Source: Pictodentalium vernedei
Lineage: Eukaryota; Mollusca; Scaphopoda; Dentaliida; Dentaliidae
Direction: 5' to 3'
DNA length: 64,000 bases
NCBI GenBank assembly: GCA_031216915.1
Contig: CM062294.1
Span: 394,931,217-394,995,216, forward strand
Shown piece after piece: positions 12,087 to 23,724 of this stretch. Position 1 is the first letter of the stretch, and the number at the start of each line of letters is the position of its first letter. A program made the position numbers and the translations under genes. The notes below the pieces were generated by a model that did no database searches, was not told the origin of the DNA, and saw nothing but the letters and a program-made list of their open reading frames with translations.

Positions 12087-12336
12087 TTAAACCATTACCT
12101 AACACGAAAAGCAGACGACATTGCAAGTAAAATTCTTGAATAACCAGTTTTTTTCATTTTTGTCTCAAAAACATAGTTTATAATCCCTCATTGGAACGAG
12201 CTCGACGAGCTCGTTCCAAAGAGGGCTCATAACCTATGCTTTTGAGACAAAAAAATGAAAAAATAATAAAAATTAATTGGCGATTTTTGTGAATAGCGCT
12301 GGGCGGTTTTGACCGTTACATTGGATAAATGGTTAA
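12087..12336. mobile_element. piggyBac-like palindromic MITE, subfamily B
   Basis: TTAAACCATTACCTAACA left end, TTGGATAAATGGTTAA right end; GTCTCAAAAACATAG arms and the GGAACGAGCTCGACGAGC-type core. TTAA is present at both ends. Confidence 0.8.
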
Positions 12337-12726
12337 TACGATGTCAGACAGAACGCATTCTCAAGAATAAGTTGCCCCGACGTTCAGATTGATGAAGTCC
12401 ACTTGATGGAAACTACGGAAATTATGAATTAGGTGAATGATTTTGAATGTCAGTTCATCCCAAGCTGAATTATCAGTCCTGTCTGTGTGTGCTCTTTTAT
12501 CGAAACCTGTGGAACTGGGTTCATTTTAACGAATCAGACAAAAGGAGAGTTTTTAATTAAATAGTTGCCCGTGAATGACAAGTGCGCTGAGTTCTGCTTT
12601 TACGTGTAGTGGTAATTGCAGCGTGGAGGTATTCTTCAGATATTCTCCAGATATGTTTCGATACTAGCAGGAGTTTTTAATTCAACGAAAAAGATTCGAT
12701 CTCCATTGTGGCTGTCAGTAGAGACT

Positions 12727-12808
12727 ATGGCTGTTAGATGGACAAAGCAACCCAGGACAGTATTGATTGCGATAGACGACAGCGAATTTTCGGAATATGC
12801 CTTTCAGT
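12727..12808 (+). CDS. Universal stress protein, first coding exon
   Basis: ATG at 12727 opens a short reading frame with RTVLIAIDDSEFSEYAF, the N-terminal beta-strand and ID-S-SE segment typical of UspA-family proteins of animals. These are small nucleotide-binding alpha/beta proteins of the cytoplasm. The frame meets a good splice donor, T/GTAAGT, at 12808/12809 in phase 1; a following GG would complete the Trp that usually follows the AF of this motif. The open frame beyond the donor is intronic. An upstream in-frame Met at 12616 is possible, but the 12727 start gives the usual length before the motif. I found no second exon in the window, so the gene may extend across or beyond the repeats to the right, or be a fragment. 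Confidence 0.65.
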
Positions 12809-13252
12809 GTAAGTACGATTTTTGTTGTCATTCCTTTTTTTCCCAGGCACCGTGGCCGAACCCAAGGTCGTATATGGTAGTGGAGTTGGGGGAGTGGCTT
12901 TGTTCGAACCCCAATCATTTTCGCAAGGACTGAAGTTTTAGATTTCGATTATCTCATGCTGGTAACAGTATACTTTCTTAAGACGCAAAATTTGATATTT
13001 AGACTAGTGTCTCACACATTCCAGGGGTGCCGGAGCCGCCCCGACCAATGTCTGGGCAAACAATTTGCCGATCATGATATTTTTGTGATCGACCTTCAGC
13101 CGAACGCCATTCATATCAAATAACTAGGCTATGATTTTTTAATTTTGTTCTGGCGGATATCCGAAAATAGTGCGGCGATAGATCGTCTTGTTTCTTTAAT
13201 ATTGGGCACACAATGGCGGCTATTAATGACGAGTTAACGTAAAATGAGGAGA
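12809..13252. other. Putative first intron of the stress protein gene
   Basis: Follows a consensus donor. No acceptor with a recognisable continuing exon was found, so intron length is unknown. Confidence 0.3.
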
Positions 13253-13324
13253 TTTTGGGGGCTACTTCTTTAGTATTCCAACCGCTTCGGAAGCGGTTGG
13301 AATACTGAAGAAGTAGCCCCAAAA
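13253..13324. repeat. Near-perfect hairpin, ~35-bp arms
   Basis: TTTTGGGGGCTACTTCTTTA and the following GTATTCCAACCGCTTC pair with the sequence immediately after, with one or two mismatches and almost no loop. Core of a small palindromic MITE. Confidence 0.8.
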
Positions 13325-13443
13325 TGGGTCTGAGAGATGTCCTTTTTGAAATATTTTCTGGGGGCAGGGCTGAATGTAGGAAAGGGCAGACTGAGCGGAC
13401 GCCCGGGGCTCCCACATTTGTGGGGGCCTCCACAGCGAAGTTC

Positions 13444-13536
13444 GTCTTTCGAGGAACATAATATGACAAAATTCCCTGCCAAATTGCCTTTGGCAATTTG
13501 ACAGGGAAATTTGTCATATTATATTCCTCGAAAGAC
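13444..13536. repeat. Near-perfect hairpin, ~45-bp arms
   Basis: GTCTTTCGAGGAACATAATA and onward pairs with the complement ending CTCGAAAGAC at 13536, loop TTT. The small open frames here come from the palindrome. Confidence 0.8.
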
Positions 13537-14556
13537 AAACTGCATGCACTGTCATTTTTTTTTCTCCCCCACATAACTGATGGCAACATTTCGAAAAAAC
13601 AGGGATCTGGGTGTTATGGTTGGTCCAATGTTTGAGCCGTTCCGGCGACCCTGCATACCAGGTCATAGAGATAGAGGCGTGCGGTACCCAACTCGGACTC
13701 TTGGTGGAGGGGCGGCAGAACCAATTTGGAGAATGGAATATACGTGCCAGTTAAATGAGAAGTTCGGAAACCATGCTCCATGTATTTTTTTCACAAATAA
13801 ATTTCTATGAATTCAAAAGTTTTGAACAATAGTCCCCACTAATTAATATTCCAACTCAGTGGCGGACTGACCATTTGGTGCACCGAGAAATTTCCCGGTG
13901 GGCTCCGTATTGGGGGTCCTCCTGGGGCCACAAAATTGATGCAGACCGTCACGTGTAGGTGCATAAAATTTTGTGAAAATGACCAACACGTGAAATGGAT
14001 CTGATGGCATAGACTGTCGGTATATATCGAAACACTCTCTATGTGGACTTCCATCGGCAGTCCACATAAACACATTTTGATATACCAGAAGTTAAACCTG
14101 CATTTGCCATTTGATCGAACAGATGCAAAGAAACAGCTTTCTGTCAGTTTGAAAAATCAAAATTTTCCCTCATTGGGTCGAACTATGGTCGACACGATCG
14201 GTACACCACCACCCCCGGCGCAATCATTTTTTCCTGTATGAATTTCAAAGATGATACAAATATACATCGAAATATCCTCTATGTGGACTGCAACTGATCG
14301 CTCAGATTCAGGGAAGCAGCGTTCTTTCAGTTCGAAAACCAAAATGTTCTCCGGTTCCGGATATCCCTTGGTGCATTTCCTGGTAACTCTTCTTGGCCTA
14401 GTTCGCCCCTGTTCCAACTACATCAACAAGGCATGCTACATTGTAAGCACATTGTGGAAATGTGAAGTGTATACTTATTTTCTTATACTGATAATTATCG
14501 GGAAATTTGAGAGCGACTAAACGTGCTTACAACTTGTGACTGTGACTCACTGTGGA
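13537..14556. other. No gene seen; internal duplicated block
   Basis: CTCTATGTGGACTTCCATCG (about 14036) and CTCTATGTGGACTGCAACTG (about 14277) head two similar blocks, both after ATATATCGAAAC or ACATCGAAAT and both followed by CAGTTTGAAAA or CAGTTCGAAAA. This is an old direct duplication of roughly 240 bp. Overlapping open frames on both strands are not supported. Confidence 0.35.
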
Positions 14557-14641
14557 GTCTGTAGTTCATATTTCCTGCTATCCTGTATATGCTATATGCC
14601 ATATAGCATGTGAAGGGTAGCGGAAACGTGAACTACAGACT
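14557..14641. repeat. Hairpin
   Basis: GTCTGTAGTTCA pairs with TGAACTACAGAC at the far side; the inside is imperfect (ATATGCTATATGCCATATAG). Confidence 0.65.
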
Positions 14642-14652
14642 AAATGTTATTA

Positions 14653-14788
14653 GTGCTGAAAGATTTGGAGCTTTTGCGCTATCTATCTTTAAGTTCTTAA
14701 CCATATCATACACTATATGATTTATAGTTTTTGATTGGGTTAAGAACTTAAAAGATAGATAGTTCAAATACTCCAAGTCTTTCAGTAC
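14653..14788. repeat. Hairpin with long imperfect arms
   Basis: GTGCTGAAAGATTTGGAG pairs with CTCCAAGTCTTTCAGTAC, and the inner TATCTATCTTTAAGTTCTTA pairs with TAAGAACTTAAAAGATAG. A second palindrome within 100 bp of the one at 14557. Confidence 0.75.
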
Positions 14789-15328
14789 AAAAACGTTTTG
14801 TTCTTAGCATTGGCACCTGACATATTCCAGATAGATTGGTCAATTTCCGACATGCAGGTATGCATACCGGTATTCGGTATTGGATGTAGTGACTTGGAGA
14901 TAGATATTGCCAACTTCTGGCTAGAATCTGGCTAAATTCCCGGGGCATGGAGGAGTGTTACACACACTCCCCTCCTCCAAATCTTATTAAATCTCATTTC
15001 GTCGGATAAATGCCATACGGCACGATGTCTCATCCCAGAGATTTCTTGTCATGAAAATCGACGTTCGATAAAGTTATCTCCCGATAAATTATTAAAACTA
15101 TTTTTAGGGCGAGGAATGTCCAGTTGAGAAGTATGTAATTGTTGAGAAAACACCTCTGACATCAAAAGAAAATAAAGCGAAATTTTATTTTGTTATTTTA
15201 GAAACGAAAACAACAGACAGCTCCAAGAGTGTCTGTTGTTTTCGTTCATGGAAAGTTATAAAAGAAAACGTGGCTTTTTATGGCAAGCTAATAAGAAGCA
15301 ACTAAGAAACCGTCTGCGTTGGCTCTTT
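14789..15328. other. No gene seen; one hairpin
   Basis: 15202-15246 is a 16-bp-arm stem, ACGAAAACAACAGACA with its exact complement and a 10-nt loop. The sequence TTTTAGGGCGAGGAATGTCC near 15104 resembles an acceptor and exon start, but no family is recognisable. Confidence 0.35.
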
Positions 15329-15581
15329 GTACCCCTTTACCTAACATAAAAAGCAGACGACACTTGCAAAAAAAATTCTTGAATAACTTATTTTTTTCAT
15401 TTTTTTGTCTCAAAAACATAGGTTATGACCCCTCATTGGAACGAGCTCGACGAGCTCGTTCCAATGAGGGGTCATAACCTATGTTTTTGAGACAAAAAAT
15501 GAAAAAAATAATGAAAATTAATTGGCGATTTTTGAGAATAGCGCTGGCCGGTTTTGGCCGTTACGTTGGGTAAAGGATTAG
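15329..15581. mobile_element. piggyBac-like palindromic MITE, subfamily B
   Basis: Among the best preserved copies: inner arms GTCTCAAAAACATAGGTTAT with exact complement and the core around GGAACGAGCTCG. Terminal TTAA has decayed on both sides. Confidence 0.85.
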
Positions 15582-15776
15582 CGAATGTGTTTTTACAGTA
15601 ATTTGAAAGTTTTTATTTTTCCCAGGAAAAAATAGGAAATCTTACCTCCTAGAGATTCATATTAATGTAAAGGATAATGTATGTATTATACGCCACGATG
15701 TGCACACCGTTGATATAATGTACAGAAATAAAGTCACAGAAGATCAAAAGGTGGTGAAAGTGCCGTTTTCGTATTT
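15582..15776. other. Spacer between two MITEs
   Basis: About 195 bp of AT-rich sequence between two subfamily B MITEs; nothing recognised. Confidence 0.3.
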
Positions 15777-16031
15777 TTAACCCTTTACCTAACGTAACGC
15801 CCAAAACCAGACAGCAAAAAAAACCCAAAAAATTGTCAATTAATTTTCATCATTTTTTGTCTCAAAAACATAGGTTATGACATCTCATTGGAACGATCTC
15901 GTCCAGCTCGTTCCAATGAGGGGTCATAACCTATCTTTTTGAGACCCAAAATTAAAAAAAATTAGTTATTCAAGAATTTTTTTTTTTGCTTTGCGGGTGT
16001 CGTCTGCTTTTCATGTTAGGTAATGGGTTAA
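15777..16031. mobile_element. piggyBac-like palindromic MITE, subfamily B
   Basis: TTAACCCTTTACCTAACG at left, GTTAGGTAATGGGTTAA at right; TTAA on both sides. Oriented opposite to the 15329 copy, so the two form an inverted pair 195 bp apart. Confidence 0.85.
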
Positions 16032-16829
16032 ATGGGTTTACACAGAGAATAATAGTCAAACGTGCAAATTGATTGGAGCAAATTGTAAAAGGCCATCTTC
16101 TCTAGTTTTATCCTATACTACGGGAAAAACCCCGACGTTTGTGAAATGATGCTACATCAATGATACAACTTAACCAACATTTCGAAATTTTTATTTTTAT
16201 TTGAGATTCCCATACCGAAAGTGTTAAATTTACTGATAGCTTTAGAAAATTAAGGGGAGCAAACTTTCCTGTCAGTCTCTTCCAATGACGAAAATTGTCA
16301 GCCACGGCAAGCTGAATCAATGGCCACGTAAAAGTACTTCAGTTGGATGATTAAATTCGTTGGATAATACAATAGACGGTTTAATTCACAGAGTGTTAGA
16401 AAGTCTCTTGAAGGCAACGTACCTCTCTTCAAGAGCTTCGTATTCTCTGGATATTCACTGAAACATTTAGAAGCAAAACTGTTTTGATAATTTGATTTTT
16501 TCTGGTTACAATTTATTGGAGAGTACTCACAGACACTCGCTAATATACTGTCGCAAAACAATACATGTGAACAAACTCCAATAAAAAACAAACAAAATTA
16601 ATCAAGTAAACAGAGAGATGTCGTCTTCATGTAACATTTGGGCGACTCATTTGATAGCAGCCTGTCAATCAACCTCAAACTACAGTCATTAGTCCTGAAA
16701 ATGAATTTATTTATTGCTGTTTAATACTACTTTCAACATCTATGGATATATCGTGGCCAAAACATAAGAATAAAGTCAAGTTCAGCCAATCGTTTACACC
16801 AATACTGTCCAGTGTATATGCATTCTAAC
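16032..16829. other. No gene seen
   Basis: Minus-strand open frames at 16108-16591 have no recognisable motif. Nothing else supported. Confidence 0.3.
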
Positions 16830-17200
16830 TATTATTTATTCATTTATTTATTTATTTATTGGTGTTTAAGGTCAAATACTTATGCGCAATAGCTAATCGT
16901 GACTGTGACAGTTTTACGGGTAGAGGAAGCCAGAGTACCCGAATAGAACCACCGAGCCTACACGAGCAACTGTCAGCTCCACAACATTCTAACTCTGTTC
17001 AAGCTCCGCTCAAGCAGGGGTACAGCGGTTGAAGACATGTGCACCATCGACGTGCCGTACGCCATAGAACACGGCGTCATCGTGCCCCCATGTAGGCATC
17101 CGAGATAAAGTGCCTTGCGTGACAGCTCTGGTCGTCCAGGACGGGGAGCGAACTCTAGCATAGAAATCCAACAGTCTACCACTGAGCCACCGTGCTCCAC
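16830..17200 (-). mobile_element. tRNA-headed SINE
   Basis: Reverse orientation: (TTTA)n at 16835-16860, then ACAGTTTTACGGGTAGAGGA, GCAACTGTCAGCTCC and TGCACCATCGACGTGC as in the other copies. The head GCTCGGTGG... lies near 17180-17200. Confidence 0.7.
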
Positions 17201-17368
17201 AGGACTTCTAACACAAGTTTTAGTTTCTGTATCCTATTTTACTAGTAGAACAGAAGTTGTTTACCACAGTAGACAAGCACTGCTCCTCTTCTGGGGGTTC
17301 CGGCTGAAGAGTCTGCCTACAACACTCTGCATCCCATCTATGGCTATTATAATCCAGATCATAAACGC

Positions 17369-17599
17369 TTAACCCTTTGCCCAACACAGGTTATCAAAAA
17401 TTATTATTACAATTATTATTTTTTCAAAGAAATTTAACAAGACCATACCATGTGATCCCTCATTGGAACGAACTCTACAAGCTCGTTCTAAAGAGGGGTC
17501 AGATGATATGGTTTATTGATTTTAAAAAAATGTTTTTTTCAACTGTACACTTTGTAAATTACACGGGGGATGTGGCCAATTCGTTAGGTAAAGGGTTAA
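17369..17599. mobile_element. piggyBac-like palindromic MITE, subfamily A
   Basis: TTAACCCTTTGCCCAACA left and GTTAGGTAAAGGGTTAA right, with TTAA at both edges; core and ACCATACCATGTGATC arms are decayed. Confidence 0.75.
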
Positions 17600-17881
17600 G
17601 CGCTTTATTATGAAGCGGTTTTTGATTTCCATATTTATTGAAATCACCACAGGCATACTCATTCGTGACGACGTTAATAAAAATGGAAATTAGTACTCAG
17701 TCAAGACAATTTTCACTCAAGGAGACCAAACAGTAAGCTGCTCTATATAGAACTTCATCACCCTTTCAATACAAGAATTTATGTTCCCTCAGCCAATTGT
17801 CTTTATACTAGACAACACTTCATTCTCCCGGAAAGTGGAACGGTGCTTATTTATTGAAGTACACAACGTTTTCTTTACTTG

Positions 17882-18140
17882 TATCATACGACCTGGTAGG
17901 CAACACCCGGGTTGTGGATCCTTTGCAACGTACATCAAAGATTTAGGAGATGAACTCCTGCATAGCGACGAAGGGGTAGCAGTTGGGGGCTTGAAGATCC
18001 CAGGGCTATTTTTCGCAGATGATATGGTGCTAGCGTCAGAAAGCGAAGTAAGGCTAGAGAAAATGCTGGCAATTGTTGGGAGATATGGGAACAAATGGAG
18101 GCTCGAATTAAATGAAAGCAAAAGGAAAGTGGGTCCCAAA
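17882..18140 (+). pseudogene. Non-LTR reverse transcriptase fragment
   Basis: A stretch of the open frame contains YIKDLGDELL, GVAVGGLKIPGLFFADDMVL and WRLELNESK. The FADD motif and the following helix are the catalytic centre of LINE-type reverse transcriptases. Only this part remains; the upstream RQG-type motif is degenerate (RQHPGCGSF). The fragment is cut about 75 bp further on, where a Polinton-like end begins at 18217. Dead copy; clade not assigned. Confidence 0.75.
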
Positions 18141-18216
18141 GTGAAACCTATTCGAAAGAGGAGAGTGGGTGACAGTGGCGGCGCCATGGAGGGGTATGTG
18201 GGGGTACTTACCCCTC

Positions 18217-18312
18217 AGTAGGTATAAAAGGCCGATTCTGGCGCACATTTACAAGATTTCGTACATGTACACGTACATCGATGTACACGTCTACAGGATT
18301 TAGTGTTAAATC
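18217..18312 (+). mobile_element. Lone Polinton-like terminal remnant
   Basis: Starts AGTAGGTATAAAAGGCCGAT. GTACATGTACACGTACATCG-type palindromes and AGGATTTAGTGTTAAATC follow. The same order of blocks opens the provirus at 23725 and the gene-free element at 56245. No matching opposite end was found, so this is probably a deletion remnant of a third element inserted in the reverse transcriptase scrap. Confidence 0.65.
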
Positions 18313-18552
18313 CTCCTCCTTGTGCTCGCTCTAACTCGCCACTACGCATATGGACTGATGCTACGCATCATAGCCCAAGACTGATTGAAATGTGGGTGCC
18401 CCCCCCCCCCCATGCCGCACACACACCCGTCACAAATCCTGGATCCACCACCGGCAAGTAAAAATCTCCGCTGTATTGACAGCATTCGAACAGTTACGAA
18501 CATTCCCCAACATGAAAAAGCGGACTTTGTGGAATCTGTCGGTAAATAGAAG

Positions 18553-18737
18553 TTAACCCTTTGAACCCCGGTGGTATCCTCCATGTCAGTTCGATGGCAG
18601 CAATTGGGAGAGTCCATAATCATTATTTGGGGGTAGACCAATTAATATTTTCAAAGTGCAGCCTTGGGGCTGAACGTTGAACATATTGATTATTTTACCC
18701 CACACATTCACTCAGCAGCCATCCAACTAAATGAAAT
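18553..18737. repeat. Short palindromic repeat family, copy 2
   Basis: TTAACCCTTTGAACCCCGG start, GACCAATTAATATTTTCAAA stem and CAGCCATCC...AATGAAATTATG end match the copy at 4958. Confidence 0.55.
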
Positions 18738-19435
18738 TATGAAAAAACGGCCTCTTGGGTTCAAGACGTTAAGATATGAATTATCCTTAGAGTGTAACAA
18801 GGAGTCATTTGCAATGCAAAATGCGTTGAAGATGGCGACGTGTTGCAGCCAATGGAGAAATATTGGGATTCTAAATACATTGATTGAAATGAAACCTGCA
18901 ATTACCGTACATTCAAGTTGGCGATTTCGTTATATGCCAGATAACTTATCCCATCAAATCAAACCTAAACTTTGAATAGGATAAGACCTGTTGGTGAAAA
19001 AAATATACAGACATTAATATTTTTTTCGGATGAAGTTGTCGAAGAAGAAAAGGTTGAGGAGCCATTAATAACTTCTTATCTAATCACAGAGGCAGGCGGA
19101 CATGACTTTTTCAAATAAAAAAACCCAAACAATGCTCGGTTTGACAGACGAGCGCATTTTTATTCATTCTTATCAAAACTTGTTAAAGTATTGATAAAAT
19201 GTTAAAATATTGTCGAGACGTGTTAGCTGCCGCATAAATAACATTGATGTTAAAGTGTAGCATGATGCAGGAGTGGATGAGAGGGAGGTTTAATCTAACT
19301 CTTTCAAAAATCCGTGTATGATTTTTTCATCGACATCAAAACAACGATCATGTACTCTCAACTACAAGGGTCAACTTTTTGGATTTGAAGCTGAACATGT
19401 AAATAACAAGTCAGAAAACAATGAGGGTGGAGTAT
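18738..19435. other. No gene seen
   Basis: The plus-strand frame at 18664-18975 has no recognisable family and starts inside the repeat at 18553. Nothing else supported. Confidence 0.3.
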
Positions 19436-19700
19436 GGGTGACTGGAATCAACTACCCGAGTTGGAGTGTTTCTTGTATTTCACGTGCGCCGAAGGCTCCC
19501 GTGAAATACACGAAAAATTCCAAGAGTCATTGATTCATGTTTCCGGTTCTCGACCCGAGTTCTGTTCTATTTTTATCCCACGACTGAACTTAAATTAAGT
19601 GGATATTTTTAAAAAAAATATCACCTTCGGCGATCTGTTTGCACGCTTGTTTGACTCTGTTTTGTGTCGAAACATTTCAATCACGTCATAACGTCAATCA
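19436..19700. repeat. Dispersed repeat with promoter-like spacing
   Basis: Shares GACTGGAATCAA, TTTCACGTG-type stem, CTTAAATTAAGTG, AATATCACCTTCGGC and TTTTGTGTCGAA(A)CATTTCA in the same order with about 50820-51090. GTATTTCACGTGC and its complement form a stem at about 19470-19512. Nature unknown. Confidence 0.5.
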
Positions 19701-20585
19701 GATGTGAACGACCAATTAAATGCGTTCTTACGCACATTCTTACTCGTAGGCCGGATTCCACGCGTTGTGTATCCTGCACTTATCACAATGTCTGTACTGT
19801 TTCGCGTAAGGTTGAATACACAAAATATCGGGGTGAAAGTGTTCTACCAACTACAGAGGACAGATGCGACGGAACCAGTGGGGGGTGGAGGGGCTGTGGT
19901 GGAGGGGTAGTAAAAGGGAAATGTTCCCCAGCACTTGTATCCACATATATGCTATATACGTATTCAGTAAGATTAAATATGCGTCATCATCTTTATGTGC
20001 AGAATGTTGTCAGCTGCTCTGAGGGTACACTATTTTACTCCCCCCCCCCCCCACACACACACCTTTGTAGCACTCATCGTGGCATGCATGAAAATCGAGG
20101 AAAATAACATTTTTATGACCCCACTCTTTAATTTTTCCCAACAGGCCGAACGATGGTGGGACGAGTGGGTCTTTGATTCCCCCACCCACCCCCACCCGTT
20201 TTCATTGTAAGCAGTATAACCGAACGACCCTGTTCTGGACCTGATGACAGAAGAAGAGTTCAAGAAAGTTACGTTTTCCGGAACTACTTGCATTTCGTTT
20301 TTGAATATTCCGCTTTTTTACTGATTTGCATACAGTGGAGACTGTCGATACATGCAGTTGGAAAAGAGTGGAATATTCACAACTTGAAGAGCGATGCATT
20401 ACAATTTGAGATCGGAACCGTTATGAAATCAATGCCTGATCCTACTCAACTCGAACTTTGTGATTTGCATGACCTGCATGGTTTATTTTCTTGAAGTATA
20501 TAAAGTAACCTCTGATGCCACCAGTCTAATTCTGTAAGACATTCGACCCTGTTATGGCTATGAACCAGTTTAGATCTTAAATAGG
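19701..20585. other. No gene seen; C-rich tract
   Basis: A C run followed by CACACACACAC at 20041-20063, and CCCACCCACCCCCACCC near 20180. Open frames through these are low complexity. Confidence 0.3.
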
Positions 20586-20880
20586 ACATCGCCTACGTTT
20601 AGATTCAATCTCCTGGAATATTTCAGTTGGTTGAAAAAGCGCCGGAACCTACGGTTCGCTTTTTCCACCAACTTATATATTCCGGACGATTGAATCTGAA
20701 AACTTTCATAAGGATTCATTTTCTGTGAATCAAAGTAAGAAATATTGCTAAATCTACACTTGATTTGATCGACATTTTAATAACATAACAATCAGTAATG
20801 AAGACACACCACAGCCGTAGTGTTATGATTACGCCGGATAGTTCTACAAATTATGTTAATATCTTGATTTTTTACATTTA
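20586..20880. repeat. Dispersed palindromic repeat
   Basis: GTTGGTTGAAAAAGCGCCGG pairs imperfectly with GGTTCGCTTTTTCCACCAAC, followed by GATTGAATCTGAAAA; homologous to about 6740-7020. Confidence 0.5.
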
Positions 20881-23547
20881 TTTTGTGTGTTTGGAGAATT
20901 TGATATTTTGATATCCAGCGTTCTTTTTTTGTTTTTTTTTTTTGTTTTGCATTAGTGACTGTAATAGGCCCGCTTCCGTTGTCATCCATGGTTCGGGCTT
21001 TAAAAAGTCTTTGGGAACTGTCAGGGTTTTTTTCTGGAAATTTATGCTTTGTCAAATGTTGCATGGACAGTCTCGAGTTGAAAGTTGTAGCTTCATTGGA
21101 ACAAAGTGCATTCATTAAATTCGAGAAGTCACTTATAGACAATAAGGACTTGAATTGATTGACATTTTCTTGTTTAAATGATATTTTGGACTTTGCATGG
21201 GGGCGAGTTTGTCTCTTAGCTGATTCATCAAGATAAAATGTTTACCAATGGTCGCTTACATCAGTAATAATTCAGAAATTTGTGTATTAATTTTGTTACT
21301 GAAAATATGATCAATTATAGTGACTGAGTGGTCTGTAATTCTAGCTACTTTTGTGATTACACTGAACATGGTTTCGAGGGCTTAATATTCATGTGAGAAT
21401 CAAAATCGATTGTCGCAAATAATTCTCGCAAGAAAAACAATGAGAATCAACTTTTCGATTTTCGCAAACTGTTCATTTGATTCTCGTCATAGATTTTGAA
21501 AGTGTCCTTAGAGGCTTAGAGAATTTTACTTATTTTTGTCTCTCAAAATAAGGCAAGTCTTTGACTGAGAAGTGGTATCAAGAGAAATCTTTACTGCCAA
21601 GGTCCAGTGTAACTTCTATCAGCAAGACCACTAAATCCATGGACATTGAAACATATGTTATTTTTGTAAGACAAGAATCTCATCAAAAATCGGAATTCGG
21701 CCCTCTCGCTAAATTCTTGGGAGTTTTGAATACGGTTGGGGTGGGGGTGGGAGTTCTATGGAATATGTACTGGTTTTACTCTAAAGGTTATAACAGTACT
21801 TTCAAATTCCAAATTACTGTATTCTTGGTCTGAAATTCATTCTCGTACCAGGAATTCGCGAGAATCTAAACCGAGGCAAATTTTACGGTCTAGTTTAAAA
21901 AAAAACTAGTCGGTTTGATTGTGTTTGCCAAGTCCCAGTAATTCGATGTTAAAATTACCCAAAATATAGACATTTTTGGTTAGGTCTCAAAAGATATTTA
22001 GTCAATATTGTAACAGATTTTCCAGGAGTAAAACAGGTTCCACTTTAGAGGCTGTGTTGGGTCTGTAGATAATTACAACAGCGTGTGTTTTTTAGTCGAA
22101 ATCTCCACGAATAGAGATTCAGAAACAGTTAGGTCTTCACGAACTTAAAAGAAATAGTTTCTTTAATAAAAATTCTTACCCTCACCCACCCCCACCCCCA
22201 ATTCTTAACTTTTCTTCCAAAATATTTAGCCAGTTGGGTCCGATATTCTGCGCGGCGCGTACAGTCACTGATTATAATTTTGACGCAACGTGTCGTGTTG
22301 CGTCAAAATTATTATCAGGGGTTTTGTTTTCAAAGTGCACACTGATCTCGGCGTAGTTAGTATTCATATTTGTTTCACAATGTGGCTCTGATCTATCACA
22401 CAGTGTTAAAATTGTAAATTAATAAAAATGTTAAATATAACATTATATCATCGCTCCAATCATGTCTAGCTAGGGAAGTTTTTATTGATGATGACGATGG
22501 CGACAACTAGCGCCGATGGGGTGGGGTGGGGGTGGTTACTGATCAGGCGCCCCGGCCACTGACTTTTGTGTTTTAAGAAAGTGTAGGTTGACCTATCGAT
22601 ACGTTTGAGTTGAAACTCGTGGAATGGCTTTTGATACGGGCCTCAATGCTGATGGAGGTGCCAAAGGCACGTAATTGCATTACTGATCAGGTTCCATTCA
22701 TATAAAAAAACGCTTGTTCCAGTTAGTTGTTTTTCCACCGGGCTTTCCTGCATCATGGTGGTCACTATTATCGTTTGGGGGAAATGCACCATACGCACAG
22801 AAATACAGGTTATACATTACCCAAATTATAGGGAAATGATTGAATTGGTATTGTCAAGAAAATGCAGGAGAATGCTCCTCCAAGCACTAATTTAAAAAAA
22901 ACAATTTCGGCAGTAGGATCCCAGACACCCCCGCTTATCGTTTCGCGCCTTCAGCACTCGCGGGACCCGTTCAATATCACTAGTCCCTACCACTGTTAAA
23001 TGCAAATTTAAGGTTTCCAAATAATGCCGACGATCAGCTATAATTCTTACAGGGTAATATTACAACTACATCATCAAGGCATGACTTTGAGGAAGACATG
23101 CCTTGATGATGTAGTTGGATTATTTTATCAGTCGGGACTTGAGCCATTCGAAACAAATCAGGTATTTAGCACCCCAACCCCCATCGGTCATCTTCAAGAC
23201 GCCACCGATTCGATTCGATTGGAGGTTCGTTTCGATTTCGAATAATAGACATGATTGGATCGAGCTTCGACTCGAATCGAAAACGTGTGATTCGCAGGAC
23301 CCTACATGGTAATTAAGTAACCAGTGATTTCACGAAAATTGTCTCACGGTGTCGACATCGCACCACGATTCGATTCGAGATTCAGTTCGAGGATAGAAAT
23401 TCCCTTTCATTGACACGTCTAACGGCAAGATGTAACCATCAGTCAACACGCTCTGATCGCTAAAATGGAATTTCCATCAAACATTAAGAGAACCTTCTCG
23501 GCTCTGAACTTCCTTCGTCCTCTTAATTGGTCTCTACAAATAAAAGG
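20881..23547. other. No gene seen; two perfect hairpins
   Basis: 22269-22317 is TGATTATAATTTTGACGCAA with near-exact complement. 23063-23117 has 21-bp exact arms beginning CAACTACATCATCAAGGCAT. No coding frame is supported; a minus- and plus-strand pair at 20792-21158 lacks any family signature. At about 22840-22890, AAATGCAGGAGAATGCTCCT matches the reverse complement of about 52212-52235. Confidence 0.35.
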
Positions 23548-23724
23548 TGAGAGATTAGACCTTATCTAACATACCGTTTCTCCCCTGGTTCCCTGCGCTG
23601 AAGCCGGATATACACCACGTGTGTTTTCTCAATGTCCAGCTTCACAGAGAAGTGCAATTCACGTAGGCTTTTCGCCTTGATGCGGAATATCTTTTGAACT
23701 TACAATATCTTTATATATGAGGCC
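23548..23724 (-). repeat. LTR A of the gag-protease retrotransposon, left part
   Basis: 177 bp matching LTR B (45039) and LTR C (50543), starting TGAGAGATTAGACCTTATCT; a GA slip gives TGAGAG for TGAG. The match stops at GAGGCC (23719-23724), where the Polinton begins. It resumes at 39952. Together the two parts make a 213-bp LTR, the same length as the others. Confidence 0.9.
23719..23724. repeat. Polinton target-site duplication, left (GAGGCC)
   Basis: Identical to 39946-39951. Six bases is the known duplication length for Polintons/Mavericks. Confidence 0.95.

Noticed and set aside
13116-13589. 157-codon minus-strand frame
   Set aside because: Runs through two hairpins; its apparent repetitiveness comes from the palindromes.
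18664-18975. 103-codon plus-strand frame
   Set aside because: Starts inside a repeat family and shows no recognisable domain.
20792-21158. Opposed frames of 67 and 116 codons
   Set aside because: No family signature, poly-A/T inside, and the minus-strand one crosses a dispersed repeat.
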